Assembly (NCBI RefSeq): GCF_039543385.1
Contig: NZ_BAABJQ010000049.1
Coordinates: 1 to 51,239 of the forward strand
Direction: 5' to 3'
Length of the DNA stretch: 51,239 bases
Origin: Rugosimonospora acidiphila
GTDB taxonomy: Bacteria; Actinomycetota; Actinomycetes; Mycobacteriales; Micromonosporaceae
The position numbers and the translations under genes are program-made. Positions 16,888-25,003 of the stretch are shown one piece after another (the first letter of the stretch is position 1; the number at the start of each line of letters is the position of its first letter). Under the pieces are notes generated by a model. It ran no database searches and was not told the DNA's origin. It worked only from the letters and a program-made list of their open reading frames with translations.

Positions 16888-16915
16888 ATGTTAGCGATCA
16901 CATAGATAGTGTCAA
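16888..16915 (-). promoter_or_regulatory. Sugar-importer promoter with LacI-type half-site over the -10
   Basis: On the minus strand TTGACA (16915-16910) and TAACAT (16893-16888) are 16 bp apart, close to the housekeeping consensus. The -10 lies inside an imperfect palindrome at 16888-16903 (ATGTTAGCGATCACAT, 12 of 16 positions symmetric). TGTTAGCG is the usual half of LacI-family operators of the TGTTAGCGCTAACA type, so repression by an unlinked LacI-type regulator is likely. Confidence 0.65.
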
Positions 16916-17413
16916 GAGCTTGGATGGATGGAGTCCATGGAGCCGCACGAATGGTTCGGGGCCCTGGGATCTCCGGCGGATGGCCGGCGCCGCGACGTGC
17001 GACCGCGTCGCGCGGGCGCACCGCGGGACGCACCGCGGGGTGGCACCGCGGGGTGGCACCCGCCCGGGCCCGGTCACACCGGCCCGGAGCCGTCACGCAC
17101 TGGAGTCACGGACGATTCGGAGGCCCGGGTCAAGGCGCCGCTACCTCGGCCCATGACTAGGAGTAATCGCGGCGAGCCGGCGAAGGTTCCAGTCTCTCCC
17201 AGCCATTTAGGTATTTACATTGTTAACGTTCACACTACTCGGGGTGGCGCGGTCACGGACAGGCCGTTGCCGAGCGTTCGGGGTGCCTTACCGCCCGTAC
17301 AACACGGTGCTCACTCCCTGTTCGGCAGAGGGGGTCAAGTCCTGCGGTAGCGGACGATTGCTAACCTGCTTGGCGGTTCGGGAGTAAAGGACCAGCCGAT
17401 CGCAGGGAATGAT

Positions 17414-19132
17414 GTGAGCCAGCCACCGCAACACTGGAACCAACCCCAGCCCCCACCGGCGCCCCCGGCACCATACGCGCCACCGCAGTACGGGCAGCCA
17501 CAGCAACCCCCTGCCGGCCCACCACCTCAGTACGGACCGGCCGTCCAACAGTTCCCCGCCGGCTCGCCACCGCAGTACGGGCAGCCGCAGCAGCCTCCCG
17601 CCGGCCCGCCACCGCAGGGTGGCCCGTGGCCCGGTTGGAGCCCGCAGGGCGGTCAGCCCGGAACTCCACCGGGCATGCCGCCCACGCAGGAACCCGGCCA
17701 GCAGCGGAAGCTGAGCAGGCGCGGCCTGTTCGGCATCATCGGCGGCGCGGTCGTCGTCGCGGGCGGCGGGTTCTTCGGCGCTCGCGCGCTCGCGGGTGGC
17801 GGCTCGGACGACTCGGACGACTTCGCCCCCCTGCCCGGCGCCGCCGCGAACAGCGGGGGAATCTCCACCGACGACGTCAACGCCCTGCTCGGCGTGCTCA
17901 ATACCGCGCTGACCAAGCGGGACAAGGCGTCGTTCGTCTCCCGGCACACACCCGGCGCGGTGGCCACCCAGGCCGGGAGGATGTTCGACAACATCGGCAA
18001 GTTCACCTTCGACAAGCTCGAGTACCAGGTGATCGGCCAGGGCGGCCGGTTGTTCAACGCGGGTGGCGGGGCGTCCTCCGTGAAGATGGACATCGCGCTG
18101 GTGCACCAGGTTAGGGGCGTCGACGCGACGCCGCTGCCCGAGTGGTACGAGTGGACTCTGTCCCGCTCGGGCACCGACGCACCGGTCGTCATCACGGCCG
18201 TGAACGGGGCGTCGTCGGTCCTGGGAGAGGCCAAGTACGTGTACTACCCGGCGATCTGGGACAGCCCGAAGGACATTGTCGTCATCGAGCGCCCCAACGT
18301 CGTGCTCACGGCCGAGACCGCCGCCGACGGCGATCTGCTCAAGAAGAGCGCTGACGTGATCGCCCAAGCGATCGCGACCAACAGGACCGTCTGGAAGCAG
18401 GCGGGGGCACCGACGACGGGGCTCGCGCCCGGCGCCTTCATCGTGGGTACCAGCGACCGGGACAAGTTCTACTACTGGTACTCCGGTGAGGCCAACCAGC
18501 ACGGGAACGAGGCCGCGCTCACGATCCCCGTGCTGAATGCGGACAGCATGGACCAAGACCGGACCGTGACCCAGGTGTTCGGCTCGAGGATCGTCGCCGA
18601 CCTCACCACGGACTTCTTTCACGCCGGTACCGGCGAAGAGACGGCCCAGGACCTGTTCCAGCACGAGGACACGCACAACATGACGTTCAGCATCATGACG
18701 GCGTCCGATCCGAGCATGCCCCTCTGGGTCGTCGAGGGGTTCGCCGACTTCATGGCCACCAGGAGCTACTCGAACCCCCTGCAGAACTACGTCAAGCTGC
18801 CCGAGCTGAAGCAGTACGCCACCGTGGGCGACAAGGGCAGGAAGTGGGACGGCAAGTCGTTCCCCAGCAACGACAATGTCTACAGCGACGACCTCGTCGT
18901 GGCCGACGGGTGCTACGGCCTCGGCACGATGGTGTTCTACTTCATCGAGCAGAAGTACGGCCTGGACAAGGCGATCGGGTTCGCGGTCGCCAACTACCGG
19001 CCGGCCGCGAACGCCAATGGATCCCCCGGCGACGACGACCCAGCGAAGGTCGCCTCGCAGCTACTGGGGATCTCCCTGGACGACCTCCGGACGCAATGGG
19101 TGGCATTCGTCCACCAGGTCATCGGCGCGTAG
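17414..19132 (+). CDS. Pro/Gln-rich exported protein with HEXXH gluzincin-like motif
   Basis: A 572-residue protein. GTG 17414 follows CAGGGAA. Residues 1-97 are a cytoplasmic Pro/Gln/Gly/Tyr-rich tail (QYGQPQQPPAGPP repeats). SRRGLFG (101-107) plus a hydrophobic helix (107-127) form an internal Tat-like signal or anchor. The extracellular part ends with His417-Glu-Asp-Thr-His421 followed by Glu441 in VVEGFADFM. The HEXXH...E spacing matches gluzincin zinc peptidases of the M1/MA type. The central part (about 150-400) is a mixed alpha/beta region that I do not recognise. Peptidase activity is inferred, and the rest of the catalytic core is divergent. It is 16 bp upstream of a second Pro/Gln-rich protein gene and is probably co-transcribed with it. 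Confidence 0.72.
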   Translation: MSQPPQHWNQPQPPPAPPAPYAPPQYGQPQQPPAGPPPQYGPAVQQFPAGSPPQYGQPQQPPAGPPPQGGPWPGWSPQGGQPGTPPGMPPTQEPGQQRKLSRRGLFGIIGGAVVVAGGGFFGARALAGGGSDDSDDFAPLPGAAANSGGISTDDVNALLGVLNTALTKRDKASFVSRHTPGAVATQAGRMFDNIGKFTFDKLEYQVIGQGGRLFNAGGGASSVKMDIALVHQVRGVDATPLPEWYEWTLSRSGTDAPVVITAVNGASSVLGEAKYVYYPAIWDSPKDIVVIERPNVVLTAETAADGDLLKKSADVIAQAIATNRTVWKQAGAPTTGLAPGAFIVGTSDRDKFYYWYSGEANQHGNEAALTIPVLNADSMDQDRTVTQVFGSRIVADLTTDFFHAGTGEETAQDLFQHEDTHNMTFSIMTASDPSMPLWVVEGFADFMATRSYSNPLQNYVKLPELKQYATVGDKGRKWDGKSFPSNDNVYSDDLVVADGCYGLGTMVFYFIEQKYGLDKAIGFAVANYRPAANANGSPGDDDPAKVASQLLGISLDDLRTQWVAFVHQVIGA

Positions 19133-19148
19133 GGCAGGAAGGAACAGC

Positions 19149-20948
19149 ATGACGGCACCGACCGGCCCCCAGAACGGACGCGGCGAGCAGCCAACGACCG
19201 GCTACCAGCCTCCGGCCCCCGGGCAGCAGTTCGCACCACCCACCTCGGGCCAGCCCTACCCACAACCCACGTCGGGCCAGCCATACCCGCAACCCACCTC
19301 GGGCCAGCCATACGCACAGCCGGCACCGGCACAGCAATTCACCCAGCCCCCGCCCGGCCAGCCCTACCCACAGGCCGCCCCCGGACAGCCATACGCGCAA
19401 CCGGCGCCCGGCCAGCCATACCCACAGCCGTTCCCGGGACAGCAGTCGTACCCGCAGGCGGCCCCGGGTCAGCCATACCCGCAGCCTGGCCAGCCATACC
19501 CGCAGCCGGGCCAGCCATACCCGCAGCCTGGACCGGGGCAGCCCGGACCGGGGCAGCCTGGACCGGGCCAGTGGGGATGGGGCGGCCCGCAGGGGCAGCC
19601 ACAGGCGGCGCCGGCGCAGCCACGGAAGGGCGGGCACCTCCTGCGGAATGTGCTCATCGGCGTGGTGGTGCTCGTCATCATCGGGGCGGGGGTCGGGTTC
19701 GGGCTCCACTCCAAGTCGTCCGGCGCCACGATGAAGGTCGCCTGGTCGGTGAACGCGACCAAGGGCACGCAGTCCACGAACACGGCGCTCGCGGGAAGCT
19801 GGGCCACGCCGACCTCCGTGATCGACGGCCGCTCCGACGGTGTCATCGCCTACTCGCTCAAGAACGGCGCCCAGATCTGGGGCTGGCAGGTCCCGTCGGG
19901 GAGCACCGGCTGCCACATGAGCACGACCACGGCCGGCGGGATCGGCGTGCTCGCCTACGGAGAGAAGTTCTGCGACCAGCTCGTAGCGTTCAAGCTCGAC
20001 ACTGGCCAACAGGTGTGGCCGCACGCGATCAGCCTTGGTGACCCCAAGGGGCATTCGACGCCGTCAGCGACCTTCGTGGCGGTGGACGGCGATGTCATGG
20101 CGGTCGTGGCCCCGGACGACACCCTCGGCGCGTACGACCTGACGACCGGCAAGAAGCTCTGGCAGAAGTCGGAGGATGACTTCGACGCCTCGCTCGACTG
20201 TGACCTGTGGGGCGCGTCCGTCATCGGGACCACCGCCTACGCGCTCCATACCTGTACGCCGGCCAGCGGCGGGCTGAACTACAGCTACATCGTGACCGGC
20301 TACAACGCTCAGACCGGGGCCAAGACCTGGACGGGCCAGATCCGGCAGTTGGGAGACCAGGACACCGTGTCGCTCTGGAGCGACCCCGCCGACGGGTACC
20401 TGTTCGTGGCGGACTCGTCGGACTCCTCCGCGCAGCTGCTGTCTTTCTCGGTGCCCAAGGGTTCCGGTTCGACCACCCCGACGACCGTCAAGCTTGACGA
20501 CTATGACACGAACGACGCGTTCACCCCGTCCGACCAGAACGGCGGCCAGCAGGTACCCCACGGGTACGCGGTGTACGGGCACACGCTCTACATCGAGGGG
20601 GCGCGCCCCCACGACTCGCGCGTCAACAATGTCAATGCCATAGACCTGGCGAGCGGCAAGAAGCTGTGGACTCAGGCGATCCCCGGCGACTCGATCGCGA
20701 TTCTCGGCGCGGACGCCAGCGGCGTGCACACGGTCGCGTCGAAGGACGACGTCAGTCCCTTCCAGTTGGTGACGTTCTCGGCCTCCGCGGGGAAGAAGAC
20801 CGAGGGCGCCAGCATCGACGACACTCGGATCAACATCCAGACCGAGGATCAGACCTACCTGGACGGCAAGTACCTGGTCGACCTTCCGTCGGCCACGTTC
20901 GCCGGGGACGCCGAAATCGTCGTCCTGTCGGGGGCGAAGATTTCCTGA
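19149..20948 (+). CDS. Pro/Gln-rich membrane protein with PQQ-like beta-propeller
   Basis: A 599-residue protein. ATG 19149 follows AGGAA and starts a tail of about 150 residues built of PGQPYPQP/AQP units. A single transmembrane helix (about 164-186, LIGVVVLVIIGAGVGFGL) follows. The extracellular domain has PQQ-enzyme-like propeller blades (IAYSLKNGAQIWGWQVP, LVAFKLDTGQQVWPHA, LGAYDLTTGKKLWQKS, VNAIDLASGKKLWTQA). These folds usually bind proteins or sugars; the catalytic PQQ ligands are not evident. The same tail-helix-domain plan in the preceding gene suggests that the two act together at the cell surface. Confidence 0.8.
   Translation: MTAPTGPQNGRGEQPTTGYQPPAPGQQFAPPTSGQPYPQPTSGQPYPQPTSGQPYAQPAPAQQFTQPPPGQPYPQAAPGQPYAQPAPGQPYPQPFPGQQSYPQAAPGQPYPQPGQPYPQPGQPYPQPGPGQPGPGQPGPGQWGWGGPQGQPQAAPAQPRKGGHLLRNVLIGVVVLVIIGAGVGFGLHSKSSGATMKVAWSVNATKGTQSTNTALAGSWATPTSVIDGRSDGVIAYSLKNGAQIWGWQVPSGSTGCHMSTTTAGGIGVLAYGEKFCDQLVAFKLDTGQQVWPHAISLGDPKGHSTPSATFVAVDGDVMAVVAPDDTLGAYDLTTGKKLWQKSEDDFDASLDCDLWGASVIGTTAYALHTCTPASGGLNYSYIVTGYNAQTGAKTWTGQIRQLGDQDTVSLWSDPADGYLFVADSSDSSAQLLSFSVPKGSGSTTPTTVKLDDYDTNDAFTPSDQNGGQQVPHGYAVYGHTLYIEGARPHDSRVNNVNAIDLASGKKLWTQAIPGDSIAILGADASGVHTVASKDDVSPFQLVTFSASAGKKTEGASIDDTRINIQTEDQTYLDGKYLVDLPSATFAGDAEIVVLSGAKIS
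19210..19580 (+). repeat. In-frame GQPYPQP-coding tandem repeats
   Basis: Repeated units around ggccagccatacccgcagcc code for about a dozen GQPYPQP-like heptads with variable spacing. Such a tract is prone to slippage and assembly collapse. Confidence 0.8.
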
Positions 20949-21058
20949 CCACCGCCGTCGCCGTTGATTCGGCACGGTTTCGGGCAGCATCGCCGCGGGA
21001 CCGGCGCGCACGGACCCCGATGGGCGCGCCGGCCCCGTGGCACCTAATCTTTAGTGGC

Positions 21059-21673
21059 ATGGGGATGGACATCACGGTTCTTATCGCCGACTGGGCGCAC
21101 CTCGGAGAGGCCGCACCCGACCAGCGCCTGGACCTGCTGATGGACGCCGCGTTTCCGGACGAGGGATGGGACGTGCCGGATCCCGAGTGCGGGTGGGTGT
21201 GGCAGTCGGGGACGGACGCGCCCTGGCTCGCGCGGTACGTGTTCCGCGGCACGTCCGGCTCGTACAAGGCGCACTTCCGCACCGGCCAGGCGTGGGAGAA
21301 GATGCGTGACGCCGCCGACGCCGACCTGCGCGCGACGCTGGACCGGTTCCTGTCGGGGCTGTTCTGGTACGGGCCGAACCCCGACGACGAGGCCACCCAC
21401 GTGCGCGGCGGGCTGTTCGCGGAGAAGGTCGGCAGGGGCCGCGGGGTGCTGCTGTCCTACCCGCCCGACGACATGCCCGTACTGGTCAAGTCCTGGGTCG
21501 AGGCGCAGCCACGGATCGGGGAGCTTCGGGAGCCGTTCGACGCGCACGCCGTGCGCCCGACCGAGCAATGGATCAGAGATTTCGACGAGTTCGCCGACGT
21601 GCTCAACTGCTGGGGCGAGGTGGTCGGCGAGGCCGACAGTCGCGGCTGGGGGCTGGTCGGGCTGCCTTCCTGA
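21059..21673 (+). CDS. Hypothetical protein, unrecognised
   Basis: A 204-residue acidic, soluble protein with many Asp, Glu and Trp residues. I do not recognise a family. The start is ATG 21059 (MGMDITVLIADW) or the ATG two codons later; no strong ribosome site separates them. Segments such as ITVLIADWAHLGEAAPDQRLDLL, TLDRFLSGLFWYGPNPDD and FDAHAVRPTEQWIRDFDEFADVL look like a compact alpha/beta domain, in the style of small immunity-like or SUFU-like actinobacterial proteins, but this is only an impression. It is convergent with doxX across a hairpin. Confidence 0.65.
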   Translation: MGMDITVLIADWAHLGEAAPDQRLDLLMDAAFPDEGWDVPDPECGWVWQSGTDAPWLARYVFRGTSGSYKAHFRTGQAWEKMRDAADADLRATLDRFLSGLFWYGPNPDDEATHVRGGLFAEKVGRGRGVLLSYPPDDMPVLVKSWVEAQPRIGELREPFDAHAVRPTEQWIRDFDEFADVLNCWGEVVGEADSRGWGLVGLPS

Positions 21674-21687
21674 CCGAGGGAAGGGTT

Positions 21688-21709
21688 CGCCCGACGCCGT
21701 TGTCGGGCG
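21688..21709. terminator. Bidirectional hairpin terminator
   Basis: A perfect 8-bp stem (21688-21695 with 21702-21709) has a 6-nt loop. It lies between the convergent hypothetical gene and doxX. Confidence 0.6.
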
Positions 21710-21716
21710 GCCCGGG

Positions 21717-22184
21717 TCAGCCTGCGTCGAGGTCGCGCTCCAGGTCGCCGCCGACGACCGGGTTCAGCAGCCGGGACAGCCGCGGCCAGTTGCCAGCGAG
21801 CGCGTCCAGCGACCACGGCCCCGGGCCGCTGAGCGCGATCAGCAGGAACGACCAGCAGAACAGCACGGCGGGTTCCCCGCCGTTCTGGATCGGGAACAGC
21901 GCGCGCTCCTGGTGCACCGTGAAGTACGCGAATGCCATCGAGCCCGAGGCCAGTACCGCGGCCGGCCGGGTACCCAGGCCGACGAACACCAGCAGACCGG
22001 CGACCAGTTGGATCAGTGCTGCCCACCAGTCGGGCCAGGTGCCGACCGGGATCGCCCGGTGGGTGTCCACCGCACCGCCGAACACACCGAACAGCGACGC
22101 GGCGCCGTGACAGACGAACAGCAGGCCGACGACGATCCGGAACAGTGAGGCCACGGGTCCTCGTAGGCGTTCGAGCCGTTGCAT
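21717..22184 (-). CDS. DoxX-family membrane protein
   Basis: A 155-residue integral membrane protein with four hydrophobic helices. ATG 22184 is chosen because GAAGGAG lies 7 bases upstream; an upstream in-frame codon lacks this. Family markers are RIVVGLLFVCHGAASLFG in helix 1, AALIQLVAGLLVFVGLGTRPAAVLASGSMAFAYF-like helices 2-3, and GGEPAVLFCWSFLLIALSGPGPWSLD. DoxX proteins are linked to redox and oxidative-stress functions in actinobacteria, but no fixed reaction is known. It is a single gene with a possible palindromic operator about 75-95 bp upstream. Confidence 0.88.
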   Translation of the reverse strand: MQRLERLRGPVASLFRIVVGLLFVCHGAASLFGVFGGAVDTHRAIPVGTWPDWWAALIQLVAGLLVFVGLGTRPAAVLASGSMAFAYFTVHQERALFPIQNGGEPAVLFCWSFLLIALSGPGPWSLDALAGNWPRLSRLLNPVVGGDLERDLDAG

Positions 22185-22257
22185 GAGCCACTCCTTCTTC
22201 CGACGGCCGGCGGCCATCGCCGCCGGCGGGTCACAGACGGAGGCACGGACAACATGC

Positions 22258-22277
22258 TGATACAGTTCGACGTATCA
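22258..22277. promoter_or_regulatory. Candidate operator upstream of doxX
   Basis: An inverted repeat TGATAC-8 bp-GTATCA lies 75-95 bp upstream of the doxX start. On the minus strand it overlaps a possible -35 TTGATA with CATGTT 16 bp further on. A TetR-type repressor site is possible; no regulator gene is adjacent. Confidence 0.4.
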
Positions 22278-22347
22278 ATGTGACACACAGCACTCACAGC
22301 ATCGCTTGACAGTGACGAGCGTCGTGGTTAGGGCGGTCCGGAGACGC

Positions 22348-23073
22348 TCACGCCCGGGGCGGGGCGACCTCGACGCTGGTCTGGTTCGAGCGCCGCAGGG
22401 CCTCGGCGACGAACCCGTTGGCCTTCAGCTCCTCGATGAGGTCGCCGAGAAACCGGACGGTCTCCGGGCTCCGGGACCTGGTCGTGCCCACCGCCTGCCG
22501 GATCTGCATGAACCGGCCGTCGATCAGCCGGAGTTCGGGGTGTGCCGCCACGTACTCGGTCATCGGCTGTCTGATGCCGGCCAGCACCTCCAGGCCCTGG
22601 GCCCGCAGCTCGTCGGGGTCCCCCTCGCTGCGCACCAGGCTCGCGTGGGCCAGGGTGCGGGACAGGAACAGATCGTAGGCGGAGCCGCGCTTCACGCCGA
22701 TCCGCACGCCCGGGCCGTCGACGCCCGCGACCGTGGTGAGGGCCGACTCCCTCGGCACGGCGTAAACGCCCTCAATCACGACGTACGGGGCGGTGAACGC
22801 GACCTCGGCCTCCCGGGCGGGCTCGATGGCCAGGAAACAGATGTCGGCCCGACCGGACGCCATCGCCTCGTACGACTTGCGGGCGGCGTCGAAGCAGACG
22901 AACTCGACCGGCACGCCGAGCCGCGCGGCGATCTCCCGCGCGAGGTCGACCGTGATGCCGGCTGGCCGCTGCGGTGTGCCCTGGGCCAGCACGGGATTGC
23001 CCAGATTGATGGAGGCCCGCAGGGTGCCCTCCGGCGCCAGATCGGGGGCGGGGGTCGCAGAAACGATGTTCAT
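22348..23073 (-). CDS. Solute-binding protein family 3-like protein lacking a signal peptide
   Basis: A 241-residue protein with the amino-acid-binding SBP_bac_3 fold: LRASINLGNPVLA, PAGITVDLAREIAARLGVPVEFV, EAMASGRADICFLAIEPAREAEVAFTAPYV-like core, and GVRIGVKRGSAYDLFLSR. Normal members have a signal peptide or lipobox. This one begins directly with the domain and has no hydrophobic leader, and no upstream start would add one. There is no permease or ATPase next to it. It may be a cytoplasmic ligand sensor, or a relict; stand-alone signal-less versions are known in proteobacteria and actinobacteria. The start ATG 23073 has only a weak ribosome site. Confidence 0.82.
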   Translation of the reverse strand: MNIVSATPAPDLAPEGTLRASINLGNPVLAQGTPQRPAGITVDLAREIAARLGVPVEFVCFDAARKSYEAMASGRADICFLAIEPAREAEVAFTAPYVVIEGVYAVPRESALTTVAGVDGPGVRIGVKRGSAYDLFLSRTLAHASLVRSEGDPDELRAQGLEVLAGIRQPMTEYVAAHPELRLIDGRFMQIRQAVGTTRSRSPETVRFLGDLIEELKANGFVAEALRRSNQTSVEVAPPRA

Positions 23074-23201
23074 GAGGCGAGGGTACGACCCGCCACCGGC
23101 CGTTCAATAATTGGCAATTTCAACATCATCTATGCGTACGCCGATTTCTCGCCGCTCCGCGATGCTTCGGTCGCACGGCACCCTCTCAGTCAGGAGGCCC
23201 C

Positions 23202-24935
23202 ATGTCCCGCACCCTCGTACGCCGCCTCGGCACCGTCCTGCTCGCCGGCGTCACGGCCGCCGCCACCGCCCTGTCCCCCGCGTCCGCCTACGCCGCCGGA
23301 ACCTACTCGCTGCTGATCTTCCCGGATCAGGGCCAGGGCGCCGTGTACAGCTTCATCAACTCGGCGACCCGGAGCATCGACATGACGATGTACGAGCTGC
23401 GCGACACGACGGCGGTCAACGACCTGGTGAGCCGGGAGAAGGCCGGCGTGACCGTCCGGGTGATCCTGGACGCCGCAAACACCTCCGTCAACGCCTCCGC
23501 GTACAGCACGCTGCGGGCCGGCGGGGTCGGCGTCACGTACTCGTCGTCGGCGTTCGTCTACACCCACCAGAAGACCATCACGGTGGACGGCACCCGGTCC
23601 CTCGTCATGACCGGCAACCTCGACTCGACCTACTACTCCACGTCGCGCGACTACGCGGTCTTCGACCCGGACGCCGCGGACGTCGCGGCCATCGAGCGGG
23701 TCTTCAACGCCGACTACGCGAAGACGTCGATCACGCCGACCGACGGCGACAACCTGGTGTGGTCGCCCACCGACTCGCAGACCCGGCTGCTGTCGGTCAT
23801 CACCGGGGCGCAGCACACCCTCGACGTTGAGCAGCTCGAATTCAGCGACACCGCTCTGGTCAACGCGATAGTCGCCGACGCGCGGCGCGGGGTGCGGGTA
23901 CGCGTGGTGGTCGAGGACCCGTCGTCGTACACCACCCAGCTCAACCAGGTCACCGCGGCCGGCGGCACGGTGACCTCGTACTCGTCGAGCACCGGCTTCT
24001 ACGTCCACGCCAAGGCGATCGTCGCCGATTACGGCACCGCCACGGCGAAGGTGTTCGCCGGCTCGGAGAACTTCTCCGACAACTCGCTCAACCACAACCG
24101 GGAGCTGGGCATCATCCTCAACGATTCCGCCGTGCTCAACGGCGTCGAGGCGACGTTCAACGCCGACTTCGCCAAGACCCCGGTGACGATCAGCAACCCG
24201 GGCAACCAGACCGGCCGGGTGGGCAGCGCCGCCAGCCTCCAGATCCAGGCCGGCGACTCCAGCGGACGTACCCTGACCTACCGCGCGACCGGCCTGCCCG
24301 CGGGCCTGACCATCGGCGCCAGCACCGGCCTCATCTCCGGTACCCCGACCACCGCCACCACCGCCACGGTCACCGTCACCGCCACCGACGGCAGCGCCAG
24401 CGCGAGCACCACCTTCACCTGGACCATCGCCTCGACGGGTGGTGGCGGTGGCGGCGGTGGTTGCTCCTCGGCTCAGCTGCTCGGCAACCCCGGCTTCGAG
24501 ACCGGCACGGCGTCGCCGTGGACCGCCAGCAGCGGGGTCATCAGCAACCGGAGCAACGAGGCGCCGCACGCCGGTTCCTGGTACGGCTGGCTCGACGGGT
24601 ACGGCACCACCACTACCAACACCCTGTCCCAGACCGTCACGCTGCCGGCAGGCTGTGCCAGCTACCAGCTCGGTTTCTGGCTGCACATCGACACGGCCGA
24701 GACCACGACCACCGCGTACGACACGTTGACCGTGCAGGTCCTGAACGGCTCCGGTACGGTGCTCGGCACGCTGGCCACCTACTCCAACGCCAACCACAAC
24801 ACCGGGTACGCCCAGCGCGTGTTCGACCTGTCCGCGTACGCCGGGCAGGCCGTCACGCTGCGGTTCACCGGCAGCGAGGACTACACCAAGCAGACCTCGT
24901 TCGTCATCGACGACACCGCCCTCAACGTGAGCTGA
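23202..24935 (+). CDS. Secreted phospholipase D-like protein with Ig-like and C-terminal binding domains
   Basis: A 577-residue exported enzyme. GGAGG precedes the ATG, and residues 1-31 are a Sec signal (VLLAGVTAAATALSPASAYA). Two HKD half-sites are present: His122-x-Lys124-x4-Asp129 followed by SxN-like GNLDS, and His269-x-Lys271-x4-Asp276 followed by GSENFSDNSL. These two halves form one PLD active site that splits phosphodiesters. A putative Ig/cadherin-like domain (about 330-410, LPAGLTIGASTGLISGTPT) is followed by a Gly-rich hinge and a jelly-roll-like module (about 425-577, LLGNPGFETGTASPW). Target could be phospholipid or nucleic acid. It is single and ends at a 15-bp hairpin. Confidence 0.88.
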   Translation: MSRTLVRRLGTVLLAGVTAAATALSPASAYAAGTYSLLIFPDQGQGAVYSFINSATRSIDMTMYELRDTTAVNDLVSREKAGVTVRVILDAANTSVNASAYSTLRAGGVGVTYSSSAFVYTHQKTITVDGTRSLVMTGNLDSTYYSTSRDYAVFDPDAADVAAIERVFNADYAKTSITPTDGDNLVWSPTDSQTRLLSVITGAQHTLDVEQLEFSDTALVNAIVADARRGVRVRVVVEDPSSYTTQLNQVTAAGGTVTSYSSSTGFYVHAKAIVADYGTATAKVFAGSENFSDNSLNHNRELGIILNDSAVLNGVEATFNADFAKTPVTISNPGNQTGRVGSAASLQIQAGDSSGRTLTYRATGLPAGLTIGASTGLISGTPTTATTATVTVTATDGSASASTTFTWTIASTGGGGGGGGCSSAQLLGNPGFETGTASPWTASSGVISNRSNEAPHAGSWYGWLDGYGTTTTNTLSQTVTLPAGCASYQLGFWLHIDTAETTTTAYDTLTVQVLNGSGTVLGTLATYSNANHNTGYAQRVFDLSAYAGQAVTLRFTGSEDYTKQTSFVIDDTALNVS

Positions 24936-24950
24936 GCGACGCGCGCGTCG

Positions 24951-24989
24951 ACCGCCGGGGCCCGCCCACACCACGGGCCCCGGCGGTCC
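24951..24989. terminator. Bidirectional hairpin terminator
   Basis: A perfect 15-bp stem (24951-24965 with 24975-24989) has a 9-nt loop, with CCTTT just after it. It separates the PLD gene from the convergent flavin-monooxygenase operon. Confidence 0.75.
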
Positions 24990-25003
24990 GCCTTTACTCG
25001 GCC

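Larger units (their letters stand above)
16709..17413. other. Divergent intergenic region between sugar importer and surface-protein pair
   Basis: These 705 bp hold no gene I can support; the small frames in it have no ribosome sites or recognisable residues. The minus side carries a good promoter (16888-16915) and two TGTTAGCG boxes. A short GC-rich tandem (CGCACCGCGGGG-like units) lies at about 17019-17060. The plus side has an AT-rich patch at 17207-17235 (ATTTACATTGTTAACG) that may be the promoter of the gene at 17414. Confidence 0.5.

Noticed and set aside
19210..19580. Regular repeats that might be a CRISPR array
   Set aside because: The units are in frame, contiguous and code for GQPYPQP heptads of a membrane protein; there are no spacers.
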